37,891 nucleotides of DNA from Betaproteobacteria bacterium (GCA_013289985.1 JABCYW010000049.1:1-37891); one strand, 5' to 3'; positions 28,584 to 37,369 are shown, counted from the stretch's first letter. Translations and numbers: made by a program. The notes: a model not told the origin generated them from the letters alone.

Positions 28584-29555
28584 GTGGCCAATACCCGCCC
28601 ACCCGGAGTGGCCAACACCGTGCCGGCCAAGGGCGTCCCGGGGCCTGCCCGCACCCCGGGCCCGCTTGGCGTGAACGACGCCGCCGACCCCAACGTCACC
28701 ACGCGCCTGGGCGACACGCCGGGCACGTCTGGACGCCTGGACGGCGGCGACCAGACGCTGGCCAAGCTGGGCCCCGACGGCGCCACCGGTGGGCCCGGCA
28801 GCGTCGCCGCGAGCGCCAAGGGCGTGCCCCTGGCCGTGGGCTCCGACAAGACGCCGCAGGCCACCAAGGATCCGAAGGTCTGGGGCGACTGGACGCCGCC
28901 GGCCGGCTACGAGACGCTCTACAAGCTGCTCAAGCAGAACGAGGGCAACATCCCGTACATGTACCTCGACTCCAAGAACCTGGTCACCGTGGGCATCGGC
29001 ACCTACCTGAAAACCGCGGCGGACGCCGCGGCCCTGATCTTCTACCACCGCAAGAGCCTGCTGGCCGCCACCGCGGAGGAGATCAAGACGGCCTATGCCG
29101 CGGTTGCAGCGGCGGCCCCGGACAAGACCAAGTTCCCGCACGGCAAGAAGGCCTCGGCCTACGAGACCACCACCGACCTGGAGATGACGCCCACCGACAT
29201 CGGCGCGCGCTGGCTGGCCGACGTCAAGTCGTTTCAGGCGCTGCTGCCGTCGTACTTCACCGGCTTCGCCAGCTATCCGGCCGATGCCAGGCAGGCACTG
29301 ACCGACATCGCCTACCAGTACGGCGCGAGCGGCGCCTCGAAGGCCGACAAGGGGGCGTTGAAGAAGGCCGCGACCGACGGCGACTGGTCGGCCGCGGCCG
29401 ACTGCACCGACGACCTGGAAGGCAGCGACGATCGCAACGCGGCGCGCAAGGCGCTGTTTCAGGCGGCGGCCAAGGTGGCGCCACTGAAGCCGAAGGCCGC
29501 GGCGCCGGCCGCTGCCGGCAAGCCGGGAGCCCCGGCGGCCCCGGCGACGAAGTAG
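28584..29555 (+). CDS. T4-lysozyme-like muramidase, possible toxin/effector
   Basis: A 323-residue protein. Residues 1-105 are low in complexity and rich in Pro, Gly, Ala and Thr, with no signal peptide. Residues about 108-285 form a lysozyme-like domain. The segment 'NEGNIPYMYLDSKNLVTVGI' reproduces the T4 lysozyme active site with exact spacing: E120, D129 (+9) and T135 (+6) correspond to T4 E11, D20 and T26. The C-terminus is an Ala/Pro/Lys-rich tail. GTG at 28584 has GAGGAG six bases upstream. It follows glk-hexR by 30 bases. Peptidoglycan hydrolysis is inferred from the triad. Lack of a signal peptide suggests export by a dedicated system (type VI-like effector) or a phage-derived endolysin; no phage or secretion genes are in the window. 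Confidence 0.75.
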   Translation: MANTRPPGVANTVPAKGVPGPARTPGPLGVNDAADPNVTTRLGDTPGTSGRLDGGDQTLAKLGPDGATGGPGSVAASAKGVPLAVGSDKTPQATKDPKVWGDWTPPAGYETLYKLLKQNEGNIPYMYLDSKNLVTVGIGTYLKTAADAAALIFYHRKSLLAATAEEIKTAYAAVAAAAPDKTKFPHGKKASAYETTTDLEMTPTDIGARWLADVKSFQALLPSYFTGFASYPADARQALTDIAYQYGASGASKADKGALKKAATDGDWSAAADCTDDLEGSDDRNAARKALFQAAAKVAPLKPKAAAPAAAGKPGAPAAPATK

Positions 29556-29565
29556 GCACGCCGGC

Positions 29566-30279
29566 CTACTGCAGTCGCTCGAGCGTGACCAGGGCGCCGC
29601 CGCCGGCGCGTCGCGCCACCAGCAGCAGGCGGGTGCTCTCGAAGCGGCCCTCGGTGGCCTGGTCGTGCGCGGCCAGCAGCATCTCGTCGCGGCCGCTGCC
29701 GTCGAAATCGCCGCGCGCCAGCACCTCCACGCGGCATTCCCACGTGTCGCCCTTGAGCACCAGCATGCCGCTCGCGAACTGCACCGCCACTTCCGGCTTG
29801 TAGTCCTTCAGCGTCTGCCCCCTGTCCTCGGCCGCGCGGGCGGCCCGGTCGTCGCGCTTGCCGAAGGGCGTGGCCAGCATCGCAGGCAGCTGTGCCGCGG
29901 TGGCGGTACGCAGGTCGAAGCCCGCCAGGCTTTCGGCGGCGGGGGCGCGTGCGCGCGACAGCTGCGCGAGCGCGATGCACTTCGCCCCTTCGTCGCGCGC
30001 GATCGCCAGGTCGCGATCCCCCGCCGGCGACGCGCCTTGCGCGCGAGCCGCCAGCAGCGCCGCGCAGTTGCCGGCGGTCACGTGCGCATCGCCCTTGACC
30101 AGGTCGACGGGCTCCTGGAACGGCCGCTCGAGGCGCGCCGGCAGCGCCGCGAGGCTGCCGAGTTCCAGCCTGGGCGACCAGGTGGGCGCCGCGGCCTGCC
30201 CGCGCTGGGCGCACGCGCACAGGCTGGCGAGCGCCAGGGAGGCGGAGAGCATGATCGACAGGCAGCGGCGCAGAATCAT
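29566..30279 (-). CDS. Exported protein with FG-GAP/calcium-loop motif, possible immunity protein
   Basis: A 237-residue predicted exported protein. The N-terminal hydrophobic segment ends in 'LCAC', a possible but atypical lipobox with acylated Cys at 23; a plain Sec signal is the alternative. The C-terminal third carries 'RGDFDGSGRDEMLLAAHD' (from 189), with D191, D193, S195, D198 and E199 arranged like an FG-GAP or EF-type calcium loop. It starts 13 bases after the decarboxylase stop, so it is probably co-transcribed with it. Its stop is 11 bases from the stop of the convergent lysozyme-like gene. Periplasmic lipoproteins with such loops are known to protect against lysozyme-like effectors in Xanthomonas (XAC2610 type, recalled). 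An immunity role is inference. Confidence 0.7.
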   Translation of the reverse strand: MILRRCLSIMLSASLALASLCACAQRGQAAAPTWSPRLELGSLAALPARLERPFQEPVDLVKGDAHVTAGNCAALLAARAQGASPAGDRDLAIARDEGAKCIALAQLSRARAPAAESLAGFDLRTATAAQLPAMLATPFGKRDDRAARAAEDRGQTLKDYKPEVAVQFASGMLVLKGDTWECRVEVLARGDFDGSGRDEMLLAAHDQATEGRFESTRLLLVARRAGGGALVTLERLQ

Positions 30280-30292
30280 CGCGGCCTCGGGG

Positions 30293-32566
30293 TCAGTGCG
30301 GCGCCGGCACGTCGCGCACGCAGTCCACGAAGTAGTGCTTGCGGCCGATGCTGTCTTCCTCGATCACGAGGCCGTGCACGTCGGTGTCGAAGCCCGGGAA
30401 GCGCTCGTTGAACTCGCGCACGAACTGCAGGTACGCGAGGATCTTGCGGTTGAAGCGTTCGCCCGGGATCAGCAGCGGGATGCCCGGCGGGTACGGCGTC
30501 AGCAGCGAGGTGGTGATGCGGCCTTCCAGCGCGTCGATGGCCACGCGCTCGGTGTCGCGGTGCGCGATGCGGGCGTAGGCCTCGGAAGGCTTCATGGCCG
30601 GCTGCAGGTCCGACAGGTACATGTCGGTGGTCAGGCGCGCGATGTCGCCCTGCGTGTAGACCTCATGGATGGCCTGGCACAGGTCGCGCAGGCCCATGCG
30701 CTCGTAGCGTCGATGCGCGGCGCAGAACTCCGGCAGGATCTTCCACAGCGGCGCGTTCTTGTCGTAGTCGTCCTTGAACTGCTGCAGCGCGGTCAGCAGC
30801 GTGTTCCAGCGGCCCTTGGTGATGCCGATGGTGAACATGATGAAGAACGAGTACAGGCCCGTCTTCTCCACCACGATGCCGTGCTCGGCCAGGTACTTGG
30901 TGAGGATGGACGCGGGGATGCCGGTCTTGTCGAAGCCGCCGTCGACGCTCAGGCCCGGCGTGATGATGGTGCTCTTGATCGGGTCGAGCATGTTGAAGCC
31001 CGGCGCCAGGTTGCCGAAGCCGTGCCAGCTCTCGTTGGCCTCCAGCACCCAGTCCCGGGCCTCGCCGATGCCCTCGTCCGCGAGCTTCTCGGGGCCCCAG
31101 ACCTTGAACCACCAGTCTTCCTCGAACTCGGCGTCGATCTTGCGCATCGCGCGGCGGAAGTCGAGCGCCTCCTTCAGGCTCTCCTCCACCAGCGCGGTGC
31201 CGCCAGGCATCTCCATCATCGCGGCCGACACGTCGCACGACGCGATGATCGCGTACTGCGGCGACGTCGACGTGTGCATCAGGTAGGCCTCGTTGAAGAG
31301 GTGGCGGTCGAGCTTGCGCGTCTGGGAGTCCTGCACCAGCACCTGCGAGGCCTGCGACAGGCCGGCCAGCAGCTTGTGCGTGGACTGCGTGGCGTAGACC
31401 ATCGCCTCCTTGGGACGCACGCGCGCCTTGCCCATCGCGTGGTAGACGCTGTAGAAGTCGTGGAAGGCCGCGTGCGGCAGCCAGGCCTCGTCGAAGTGCA
31501 GCGTGTCGATCCAGCCGTCGAGCAGGCCCTTGATGGTCTCGGTGTTGTAGACCACGCCGTCGTACGTGCTCTGCGTGAGCGTCATGATGCGCGGCTTGAT
31601 CGTCTTCAGGTCGACGCCGGCCAGCAGCGGGTTGGCGGCGATCTTGCGCTCGATGGCCTCGCGCGTGAACTCCGACTGCGGGATCGGGCCGATGATGCCG
31701 TAGTGGTTGCGCGTGGGTGTCATGAACACGGGAACGGCGCCGCACATGATGATCGAGTGCAGGATCGACTTGTGGCAGTTGCGGTCCACCACCACCACGT
31801 CGCCCGGCGCCACCGTGTGGTGCCACACCATCTTGTTGGACGTGCTGGTGCCGTTGGTGACGAAGAAGCAGTGGTCGGCGTTGAAGATGCGCGCCGCGTT
31901 GCGCTCGGAGTCGGCCACCGGGCCCGTGTGATCCAGCAGCTGGCCGAGTTCCTCGACGGAGTTGCAGACGTCGGCGCGCAGCATGTTCTCGCCGAAGAAC
32001 TGGTGGAACATCTGGCCCACGGGGCTCTTGAGGAACGCGACGCCGCCCGAGTGGCCCGGGCAGTGCCACGAGTAGGAGCCGTCCTGCGCGTAGTCCATCA
32101 GCGCCTTGAAGAACGGCGGGGCCACGCCGTCGAGGTAGCTGTTGGCCTCGCGGATGATGTGGCGCGCCACGAACTCCGGCGTGTCCTCGAACATGTGGAT
32201 GAAGCCGTGCAGCTCGCGCAGGATGTCGTTGGGGATGTGCTGCGACGTGCGCGTCTCGCCGTACAGGTAGATCGGGATCTCGGTGTTCTTGGCGCGGATC
32301 TCCTGGATGAACTTGCGCAGGCTCAGCACCGCCGGATCGAGCTCGGGGCCCGGCGTGAACTCCTCGTCGTCGATGGACAGGATGAACGCCGACGCGCGGC
32401 TCTGCTGCTGCGCGAACTGCGCCAGGTCGCCGTAGCTGGTGACGCCCAGCACCTCGATGCCCTCCTTCTCGATCGCGGACGCGAGGGCCCGAATGCCCAG
32501 TCCGGAGGTGTTCTCGGAGCGGAAGTCCTCGTCGATGATGACGATCGGAAAGCGGAAACGAAGCAT
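30293..32566 (-). CDS. Arginine/lysine/ornithine decarboxylase (fold type I, AdiA/LdcC family)
   Basis: PLP-dependent basic amino acid decarboxylase of 757 residues, the length of E. coli AdiA (755). Domains: N-terminal wing/response-regulator-like domain (about 1-140, 'FPIVIIDEDFRSENTSGLGI'), PLP-binding core (about 150-460) and C-terminal domain. The PLP lysine is K398 in 'ATQSTHKLLAGLS'; 'DEAWLPHAAFHDFY' holds the cofactor-contacting Asp and His. ATG at 32566 is chosen because it matches the family N-terminus; an extension to 32707 has no family similarity. Family members differ in substrate (Arg, Lys or Orn), and sequence by eye does not settle which. The downstream exported protein follows at 13 bases. 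Confidence 0.93.
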   Translation of the reverse strand: MLRFRFPIVIIDEDFRSENTSGLGIRALASAIEKEGIEVLGVTSYGDLAQFAQQQSRASAFILSIDDEEFTPGPELDPAVLSLRKFIQEIRAKNTEIPIYLYGETRTSQHIPNDILRELHGFIHMFEDTPEFVARHIIREANSYLDGVAPPFFKALMDYAQDGSYSWHCPGHSGGVAFLKSPVGQMFHQFFGENMLRADVCNSVEELGQLLDHTGPVADSERNAARIFNADHCFFVTNGTSTSNKMVWHHTVAPGDVVVVDRNCHKSILHSIIMCGAVPVFMTPTRNHYGIIGPIPQSEFTREAIERKIAANPLLAGVDLKTIKPRIMTLTQSTYDGVVYNTETIKGLLDGWIDTLHFDEAWLPHAAFHDFYSVYHAMGKARVRPKEAMVYATQSTHKLLAGLSQASQVLVQDSQTRKLDRHLFNEAYLMHTSTSPQYAIIASCDVSAAMMEMPGGTALVEESLKEALDFRRAMRKIDAEFEEDWWFKVWGPEKLADEGIGEARDWVLEANESWHGFGNLAPGFNMLDPIKSTIITPGLSVDGGFDKTGIPASILTKYLAEHGIVVEKTGLYSFFIMFTIGITKGRWNTLLTALQQFKDDYDKNAPLWKILPEFCAAHRRYERMGLRDLCQAIHEVYTQGDIARLTTDMYLSDLQPAMKPSEAYARIAHRDTERVAIDALEGRITTSLLTPYPPGIPLLIPGERFNRKILAYLQFVREFNERFPGFDTDVHGLVIEEDSIGRKHYFVDCVRDVPAPH

Positions 32567-32751
32567 GACACGAGGCCCGCTCGGAGGGCGGGCGTGGCGG
32601 GTGGAAAACGGACGAAGCGCGAAGTGTAGGGCCGAACGGTTTCCACGCGATGTCAAATGCCCGGAACAGCTGGAGAACCACCTCGATGCGACCCGCATCC
32701 GCAACATTCGCCTTGCCCGACCGCGCCTCCGACGGATTCCCTGAAAGAGGC

Positions 32752-32782
32752 TGGACAGATCCCCGCTTTCATCAGCTAGAAT
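32752..32782 (+). promoter_or_regulatory. Possible tRNA-Ser promoter
   Basis: TGGACA (32752-32757) and TAGAAT (32777-32782) match five of six consensus bases each. The 19-base spacing is long for sigma-70. The -10 box lies 14 bases before the tRNA 5' end, a normal distance. Confidence 0.5.
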
Positions 32783-32796
32783 AGCCGGCTACCCCC

Positions 32797-32887
32797 GGAG
32801 GGGTGGATGAGCGGTTTAAGTCGCATGCCTGGAAAGCATGTGTAGGTTAATAGCCTACCGCGGGTTCGAATCCCGCCCCCTCCGCCA
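32797..32887 (+). tRNA. tRNA-Ser (anticodon GGA)
   Basis: A 91-base class II tRNA. Acceptor stem GGAGGGG (32797-32803) pairs with CCCCTCC (32877-32883). The anticodon stem-loop is CATGC-CTGGAAA-GCATG with anticodon GGA. A long variable arm follows (GTAGG/CCTAC stem), as in serine tRNAs. The T arm is GCGGG-TTCGAAT-CCCGC. The CCA end is encoded (32885-32887). It reads UCC and UCU serine codons. Confidence 0.96.
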
Positions 32888-33191
32888 GCGTCGCCAGGTT
32901 TCATGCGGGTTCGCGGCCGATTCGGCGCCTCGACCCCCCATCTCGCCCACCAAACCAGAATGTGTCTCGCTGCGTTGCCGTGAAGCGACTTGACGCGAGC
33001 GCGGTTGCCTTGGCGGGCGCTCCACGGCGGCAACAGCCGCACCACGTTTCACGAGCTGCCTCGCGGTACGCCTCACGCCGGCCGGGACGGCCGATTGGGA
33101 GCCGGGCCGGCGCATCTGGTGATGCCTGCCGCTTGCCACCACGGGGCCAGGTGCCATCCAGCATCCCTCGTAGCCTCGGCCTCGCCAGATC
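32888..33191. other. Intergenic stretch after tRNA-Ser, no gene seen
   Basis: About 300 bases with short open frames on both strands, none with a ribosome-binding site or recognisable motif. I see no terminator after the tRNA and no second copy of the tRNA 3' end inside the window. Confidence 0.6.
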
Positions 33192-33530
33192 CTAGTCCGA
33201 AAGTGTCACGTCGAAGCGTTGGTGGCCGCTTAGCAGGCACTCGCCGGCCCCGGCATGAGTCCTCGGATCGAAGTGGAAGACGCAGTGCAGAAGGTCGGCG
33301 CCCGTGCCGACGAGAACGGCGTCTTCGCCGGAAGGATCGAACTTCCCACTGAAGAATACGCCGTTGATCTCGATCGACACGGTCATCGAAGCCTCGCGGT
33401 TCGATACGACTGCGCCGACGTATCGGTCGCCGGTGGCACGATTCAGCAACACCAGGCGAGCAGGCGGCGAGGTGCTGCAACCCATGAGAGTCGAAGCGAG
33501 TACAGACAACAGCGCTGCGGTTCGTATCAT
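33192..33530 (-). CDS. Small conserved-type lipoprotein, unknown function
   Basis: A 112-residue predicted lipoprotein with lipobox L-M-G-C, acylated Cys at 18. The mature part is beta-rich. Pattern elements 'GDRYVGAVVS', 'FFSGKFDPSGED', 'LLHCVFHFD' and 'GECLLSGHQRFDVTLSD' resemble small lipoproteins common in Beta- and Gammaproteobacteria in which two Cys and a terminal Tyr/Phe-Asp motif recur (recalled family feel, no name). The two mature-domain Cys could form a disulfide. It lies 203 bases downstream of GH53 on the same strand. No clear ribosome-binding site. Confidence 0.65.
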   Translation of the reverse strand: MIRTAALLSVLASTLMGCSTSPPARLVLLNRATGDRYVGAVVSNREASMTVSIEINGVFFSGKFDPSGEDAVLVGTGADLLHCVFHFDPRTHAGAGECLLSGHQRFDVTLSD

Positions 33531-33710
33531 GAAAGCCCCGTTTGCAAAACCGAACACCTGACGGATACCGCATAGGGTACACGACACGGAGTCGCCGAAC
33601 GCGTTCCATGTTGGGGGTACGTCTCGCTGTCGCAGCCAGGGCCTGTTCGCGCGCGAAGTCAAAGGCAGGGTCCGGCGCCACGAACAATCCGCAGGGCCGG
33701 AGCTGAAGCA

Positions 33711-33725
33711 GGGGCGTCTCGCCCC
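33711..33725 (-). terminator. Possible terminator hairpin after the galactanase gene
   Basis: GGGGCG-TCT-CGCCCC is a six-base all-GC stem with a three-base loop, starting nine bases after the GH53 stop on the minus strand. The bases that follow in transcript order (TGCTTC) are only mildly T-rich, so it may not be a full Rho-independent terminator. Confidence 0.4.
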
Positions 33726-33733
33726 CGCGCGCC

Positions 33734-34738
33734 TCAGAACGCGCTCAGCGCCGCCGTGAACTGCCCGCTCGCATTCACCGCGCCCAGCGTATACCCCTGC
33801 CAGCTCGGGTAGGCCTCCGGCTCCCAGTAGAAGACGCCCAGGCCGTTGGAGCCCAGCGACTGCGTCTTGGTCAGCAGGTCCGCGAGCATGGCCTTGGCGG
33901 TGGCGGCCTGGTCCCAGGACATGCCCGTCTCGCACACCATCACCGGCTTGCCGTAGCGCGAGACCATGTCCTGCATCGTCGCGTAGGCCTGGTTGTTGGT
34001 GGTCTGCCAGCCGGAGGTGGACGGGTAGTGCGACATGCCGATCACGTCCCACTTGCCACCGGCCGCCTTCAGGGCGTCGAAGAACCAGCGGAAGTCGGCA
34101 TCGTCGTAGCCGTTGGCCAGGTGCACGATCACCTGCGCCGACGGGAACGACGCCTTGGTCGCGTTGTAGCCGTTGTTGATGTAGCTGGCGAGCGTGGCCC
34201 AGTTCGTGGTGCCGCTCACCTTGCCTTCCGGCCACAGCATGCCGGAGTTGATCTCGTTGCCCACCTGCACCCAGGTCACCGTGACGCCGTTGGCCTTGAG
34301 GTAGTCGAGGATGCCCTTGGTGTGCGCATAGACGTCGGCCTGCAGTTGCGCCACCGTGTGGCCGGCCCACGCCGCGGGCTTGGTCTGCTGCGACGGATCG
34401 GCCCAGGTGTCGCTGTAGTGGAAGTCCACCATCACGCGCTGGCCCTGCGCGATGGCGCGCTTCGCCTCGTTGAGCATGTCGGCGCCGTTGCTCCAGCCGC
34501 CGCTCGGGTTGACCCACACGCGCAGGCGGATCGAGTTGACGTTCAAGCCCTTGAGCAGCACGTACGGGTCGGTCTGCGTGCCCGACGAGTTGCGGAACAC
34601 ATAGCCGGAGGACTCCTCCTGGTCCACCCAGCTGACATCGGCGCCCTTGGCGAAGGTGGCCGCGAGGGCCGGCAACGCGGCCGCCAGCAGGGCCAGGCCC
34701 GCGACGGTGCGGCGCAGCCCATTGATCATTCGATTCAT
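33734..34738 (-). CDS. Arabinogalactan endo-beta-1,4-galactanase (GH53)
   Basis: Secreted endo-galactanase of 334 residues that cleaves beta-1,4-galactan side chains of pectin (type I arabinogalactan). Residues 1-27 are a Sec signal (cleavage after 'PALA' or 'ALAA'). GH53 hallmarks are 'FAKGADVSWV', 'VDFHYSDTWADP', acid/base E162 in 'VQVGNEINSGMLWP' and nucleophile E270 in 'VMVCETG'. Length matches the single-domain enzyme. ATG at 34738 has AGGAG eight bases upstream. No galactosidase, transporter or regulator for galactan is beside it, so it is an isolated carbohydrate-active gene in an accessory-looking stretch. Confidence 0.95.
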   Translation of the reverse strand: MNRMINGLRRTVAGLALLAAALPALAATFAKGADVSWVDQEESSGYVFRNSSGTQTDPYVLLKGLNVNSIRLRVWVNPSGGWSNGADMLNEAKRAIAQGQRVMVDFHYSDTWADPSQQTKPAAWAGHTVAQLQADVYAHTKGILDYLKANGVTVTWVQVGNEINSGMLWPEGKVSGTTNWATLASYINNGYNATKASFPSAQVIVHLANGYDDADFRWFFDALKAAGGKWDVIGMSHYPSTSGWQTTNNQAYATMQDMVSRYGKPVMVCETGMSWDQAATAKAMLADLLTKTQSLGSNGLGVFYWEPEAYPSWQGYTLGAVNASGQFTAALSAF

Positions 34739-35026
34739 CGGTTTGTCTCCTGTCGTTGTGGGCCCGGCGTCCCGGGCAGTGCGACTCGATGCGCGCCACC
34801 CCCTGGGCGACGGCGTCGCGGAGGCCCTCTTCGGAGCCCTTCACGCATCGCGGCCGCAACGTCGGCGGATCCGCAGGAGCGAACTTACGAGGAGGAATGC
34901 GCAGGCACCAATGAATTCCGCAGCGCGGGCCATATGATTCCTTCATAGTGAATGCCTCGGGACCAGGCGCGTCCCGGCTCAGGCAAACTAAGAGAGCCAA
35001 CACGGGGGCGCGAGGTCCAGGTGCAG
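34739..35026. other. Divergent galactanase / GGDEF-EAL intergenic region
   Basis: About 290 bases with no convincing gene. TATGAT at 34933-34938 could be a -10 box for the downstream gene, but no good -35 accompanies it. The GGDEF-EAL frame extends back to ATG 34952, but that part has no ribosome-binding site. Confidence 0.5.
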
Positions 35027-37369
35027 ATGCCGACGCAGGAAATGCCACAGACGCGCGCGACGACTACGCTGCTCGCGAGCGGCATCGTCGTGGTCGTCGC
35101 CTGGGCGGTCGCCGCCGCCGAGCCGCTCTCGCGCTGGGCCCCGGTCCTCGACGGCTTCCAATGGACCTGCGCGTTCTGCGCCGCGGCGTGGCTCGCCTGG
35201 CATTCCGCGCGTTCCGCGCCCGCGCCGCTGCGCCTGGTGCGCGGGCGCTTCGCCGCCGGCCTGTGCCTGCTGGCGGCCGGGCAGCTCACCTGGGACGCGC
35301 TGTCGTGGATCGGCTGGAACCCGTTCCCGGGCATTCCCAACCTGCTGTACCTGATGCTGGGGCCGCTGTTCATCCACGGCTTCGCGGGCATGGTGGGCGA
35401 CCAGTTGCCGCCGTCGCAGTGGCGCTCGGTGCTGCTGGACGTCGTCGGCTTCGGCCTGGCCGTGCTGGCCTTCACGCTGGCGCTGTACCTGCCGCATGCG
35501 GCGCACAGCACGCCGCTGTCGTTCATCGTCCTCATCGCCTATCCGGTGCTGCTGTTCTCGGCCGCCGTCGCCGGCGTGGTGGTGCAGCTTCACCTGCGCC
35601 AGCGGGCCACGCCCGCGACGCTCGCGGTGGTCGGCGGCCTCGCGGGCTATGCCGGCGTGTGGATGGCGTGGGATCTCGCCTTCCTGGACGGCGGCCTGCG
35701 TTCGGGTGCCGCCACCAGCCTGGTGTTCTCGGCGCTCGCGCTGCTGCTGGGATGGGGGGCGTCGCGCTGGACGCCGGCGCGCGACGCGTCGCCAGGATAC
35801 GACCGCCTGTGCGAAGCGCTGCTGCGGCAGATCCCGCTCGCGATGGTTGCGGTCACGTCGGCCGCCGCCGGCTTCATCGCGCTCGGCGACGGCGTTCCGC
35901 CGCAGGCACGTCCGCCGCTGCGGGTGCTGTTCGCGCTGGTGCTCGTGTGCGCAGTCGTGCGCCAGACCCAGCAACTGCGCGATCGGGACCGGCTGCTCGC
36001 GGCCGAGCGCGCAGTCGCGGAAGGCCAGGCCCAGTTGCAGCACCTGGCGCATCACGACCCGCTCACCGGCCTACCCAATCGCGTGCTGCTGCGCGATCGC
36101 GTGACGCAGGCGCTGGCCACCGCGCAGCGGCGCCACGAGAAGATGGCGCTGATGTTCATCGACCTCGACCGGTTCAAGGAGGTCAACGACACGCTGGGCC
36201 ACGCCACCGGCGACGCGCTGCTGTGCCACGTGGCCGACGAGTTCACGCGCATCCTGCGCGAGCAGGACACGGTGTGCCGGCAGGGCGGCGACGAGTTCGC
36301 CATCGTGCTGCCCGACGTCGACTCGGCGGCGAGCGTCGCCCAGGCCGTCGAACGCGTGATGGCGCTGTCCAACCGCCGCGCGGCCATCGACGGCCATCAG
36401 CTGCCGATGTCGATGTCGGTGGGCATCGCGGTGTTCCCGCAGGACGCCGGCGACTTCGACGGCCTGATGCAGTGCGCGGACACCGCGATGTACCGCGCCA
36501 AGGCCTCCGGCCGCAACGCCTACCGCTTCTACGACCCGCAGATGAACATCGAGGCGAGCGAGCGATCGCGCCTGCGCTGGCTGCTGGGGCACGCGATCGA
36601 GCGCAACGAGCTGCACCTGCACTTCCAGCCCTACTTCCACCTGCGCAGCGGCGAGCTGGCCGGCGCCGAGGTGCTGCTGCGCTGGACGTCCGCCGAGCTG
36701 GGCCCGGTGGGCCCGGATCAGTTCATCCCGGTCGCCGAGGACGGCGGGCAGATCGTCGAGATCGGTGCCTGGGTGCTGCGCCAGGCCTGCCTGCAGGCCG
36801 GGACGTGGCGCCAGGCCGGACTCGCGCTGCCGCGCGTGGCGGTGAACCTGTCGATCCTGCAGTTCCGCCACGGCGACCTGGTGGACCAGGTGGCCGAGGC
36901 CCTGAAGGCCGCGGGGCTGCCGGCCAGCCAGCTCGAACTGGAGATCACCGAGTCGGTGCTGATGCACGAGACCGACAAGGTGCTCGTCACGGCCCACAGC
37001 CTCAAGCAACTGGGCGTGAGCCTGGCGATCGACGACTTCGGCACCGGCTATTCGAGCCTCGCCTACCTGCAGCGGCTGAACGTCGACAAGCTGAAGATCG
37101 ACCAATCCTTCGTGCGCGACGCGCTCGGCAGCCCCGCCACCACGGCCATCGTGCGCGCGGTCATCGACATGGCGCGGGCGCTGGCGCTGGAGGTGGTGGC
37201 CGAGGGCATCGAGACCGCCGCCGAGCGCGAGCACCTCGAGGCGCTGGACTGCTCGATGGGCCAGGGCTACCTGTTCGCCCGGCCCATGCCCGCTGCGCAG
37301 TTCGAGGCCTTCCTGCGCGCGCGTTCGCAGGCCGGCGCCGGCGCCGAACTGGTGGTGCCCGCGAAATGA
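35027..37369 (+). CDS. Membrane-bound GGDEF-EAL cyclic-di-GMP enzyme
   Basis: A 780-residue sensor with about eight hydrophobic helices (about 10-300), a short coiled linker, a GGDEF domain (about 335-500) and an EAL domain (about 520-770). The active-site motif GGDEF is intact (420-424). An inhibitory I-site R-E-Q-D lies five residues before it. In the EAL domain the signature is EVL (E548 in 'GAEVLLRW'), with 'VNLSILQF', 'LEITESVL', 'IDDFGTGYSSLAYL', 'LKIDQSFV' and 'VAEGIET' all present. Both synthesis and breakdown of cyclic di-GMP are therefore possible. ATG 35027 is preferred because GAGGT lies ten bases upstream; GTG 35021 and ATG 34952 are alternatives. The membrane sensor region matches no domain I can name. 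Confidence 0.9.
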   Translation: MPTQEMPQTRATTTLLASGIVVVVAWAVAAAEPLSRWAPVLDGFQWTCAFCAAAWLAWHSARSAPAPLRLVRGRFAAGLCLLAAGQLTWDALSWIGWNPFPGIPNLLYLMLGPLFIHGFAGMVGDQLPPSQWRSVLLDVVGFGLAVLAFTLALYLPHAAHSTPLSFIVLIAYPVLLFSAAVAGVVVQLHLRQRATPATLAVVGGLAGYAGVWMAWDLAFLDGGLRSGAATSLVFSALALLLGWGASRWTPARDASPGYDRLCEALLRQIPLAMVAVTSAAAGFIALGDGVPPQARPPLRVLFALVLVCAVVRQTQQLRDRDRLLAAERAVAEGQAQLQHLAHHDPLTGLPNRVLLRDRVTQALATAQRRHEKMALMFIDLDRFKEVNDTLGHATGDALLCHVADEFTRILREQDTVCRQGGDEFAIVLPDVDSAASVAQAVERVMALSNRRAAIDGHQLPMSMSVGIAVFPQDAGDFDGLMQCADTAMYRAKASGRNAYRFYDPQMNIEASERSRLRWLLGHAIERNELHLHFQPYFHLRSGELAGAEVLLRWTSAELGPVGPDQFIPVAEDGGQIVEIGAWVLRQACLQAGTWRQAGLALPRVAVNLSILQFRHGDLVDQVAEALKAAGLPASQLELEITESVLMHETDKVLVTAHSLKQLGVSLAIDDFGTGYSSLAYLQRLNVDKLKIDQSFVRDALGSPATTAIVRAVIDMARALALEVVAEGIETAAEREHLEALDCSMGQGYLFARPMPAAQFEAFLRARSQAGAGAELVVPAK

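Noticed and set aside
32567..32707. N-terminal extension of the decarboxylase and a TTGACA/TACACT promoter
   Set aside because: The extension does not resemble the family N-terminus. The TTGACA (minus strand, 32656-32651) and TACACT (32628-32623) are 22 bases apart, too far for a sigma-70 promoter.
32855..33157. Short minus-strand frame ending in 'RGRDSNPR'
   Set aside because: This ending is a classic artefact of translating the antisense of a tRNA T arm. The frame runs into tRNA-Ser and has no ribosome-binding site.
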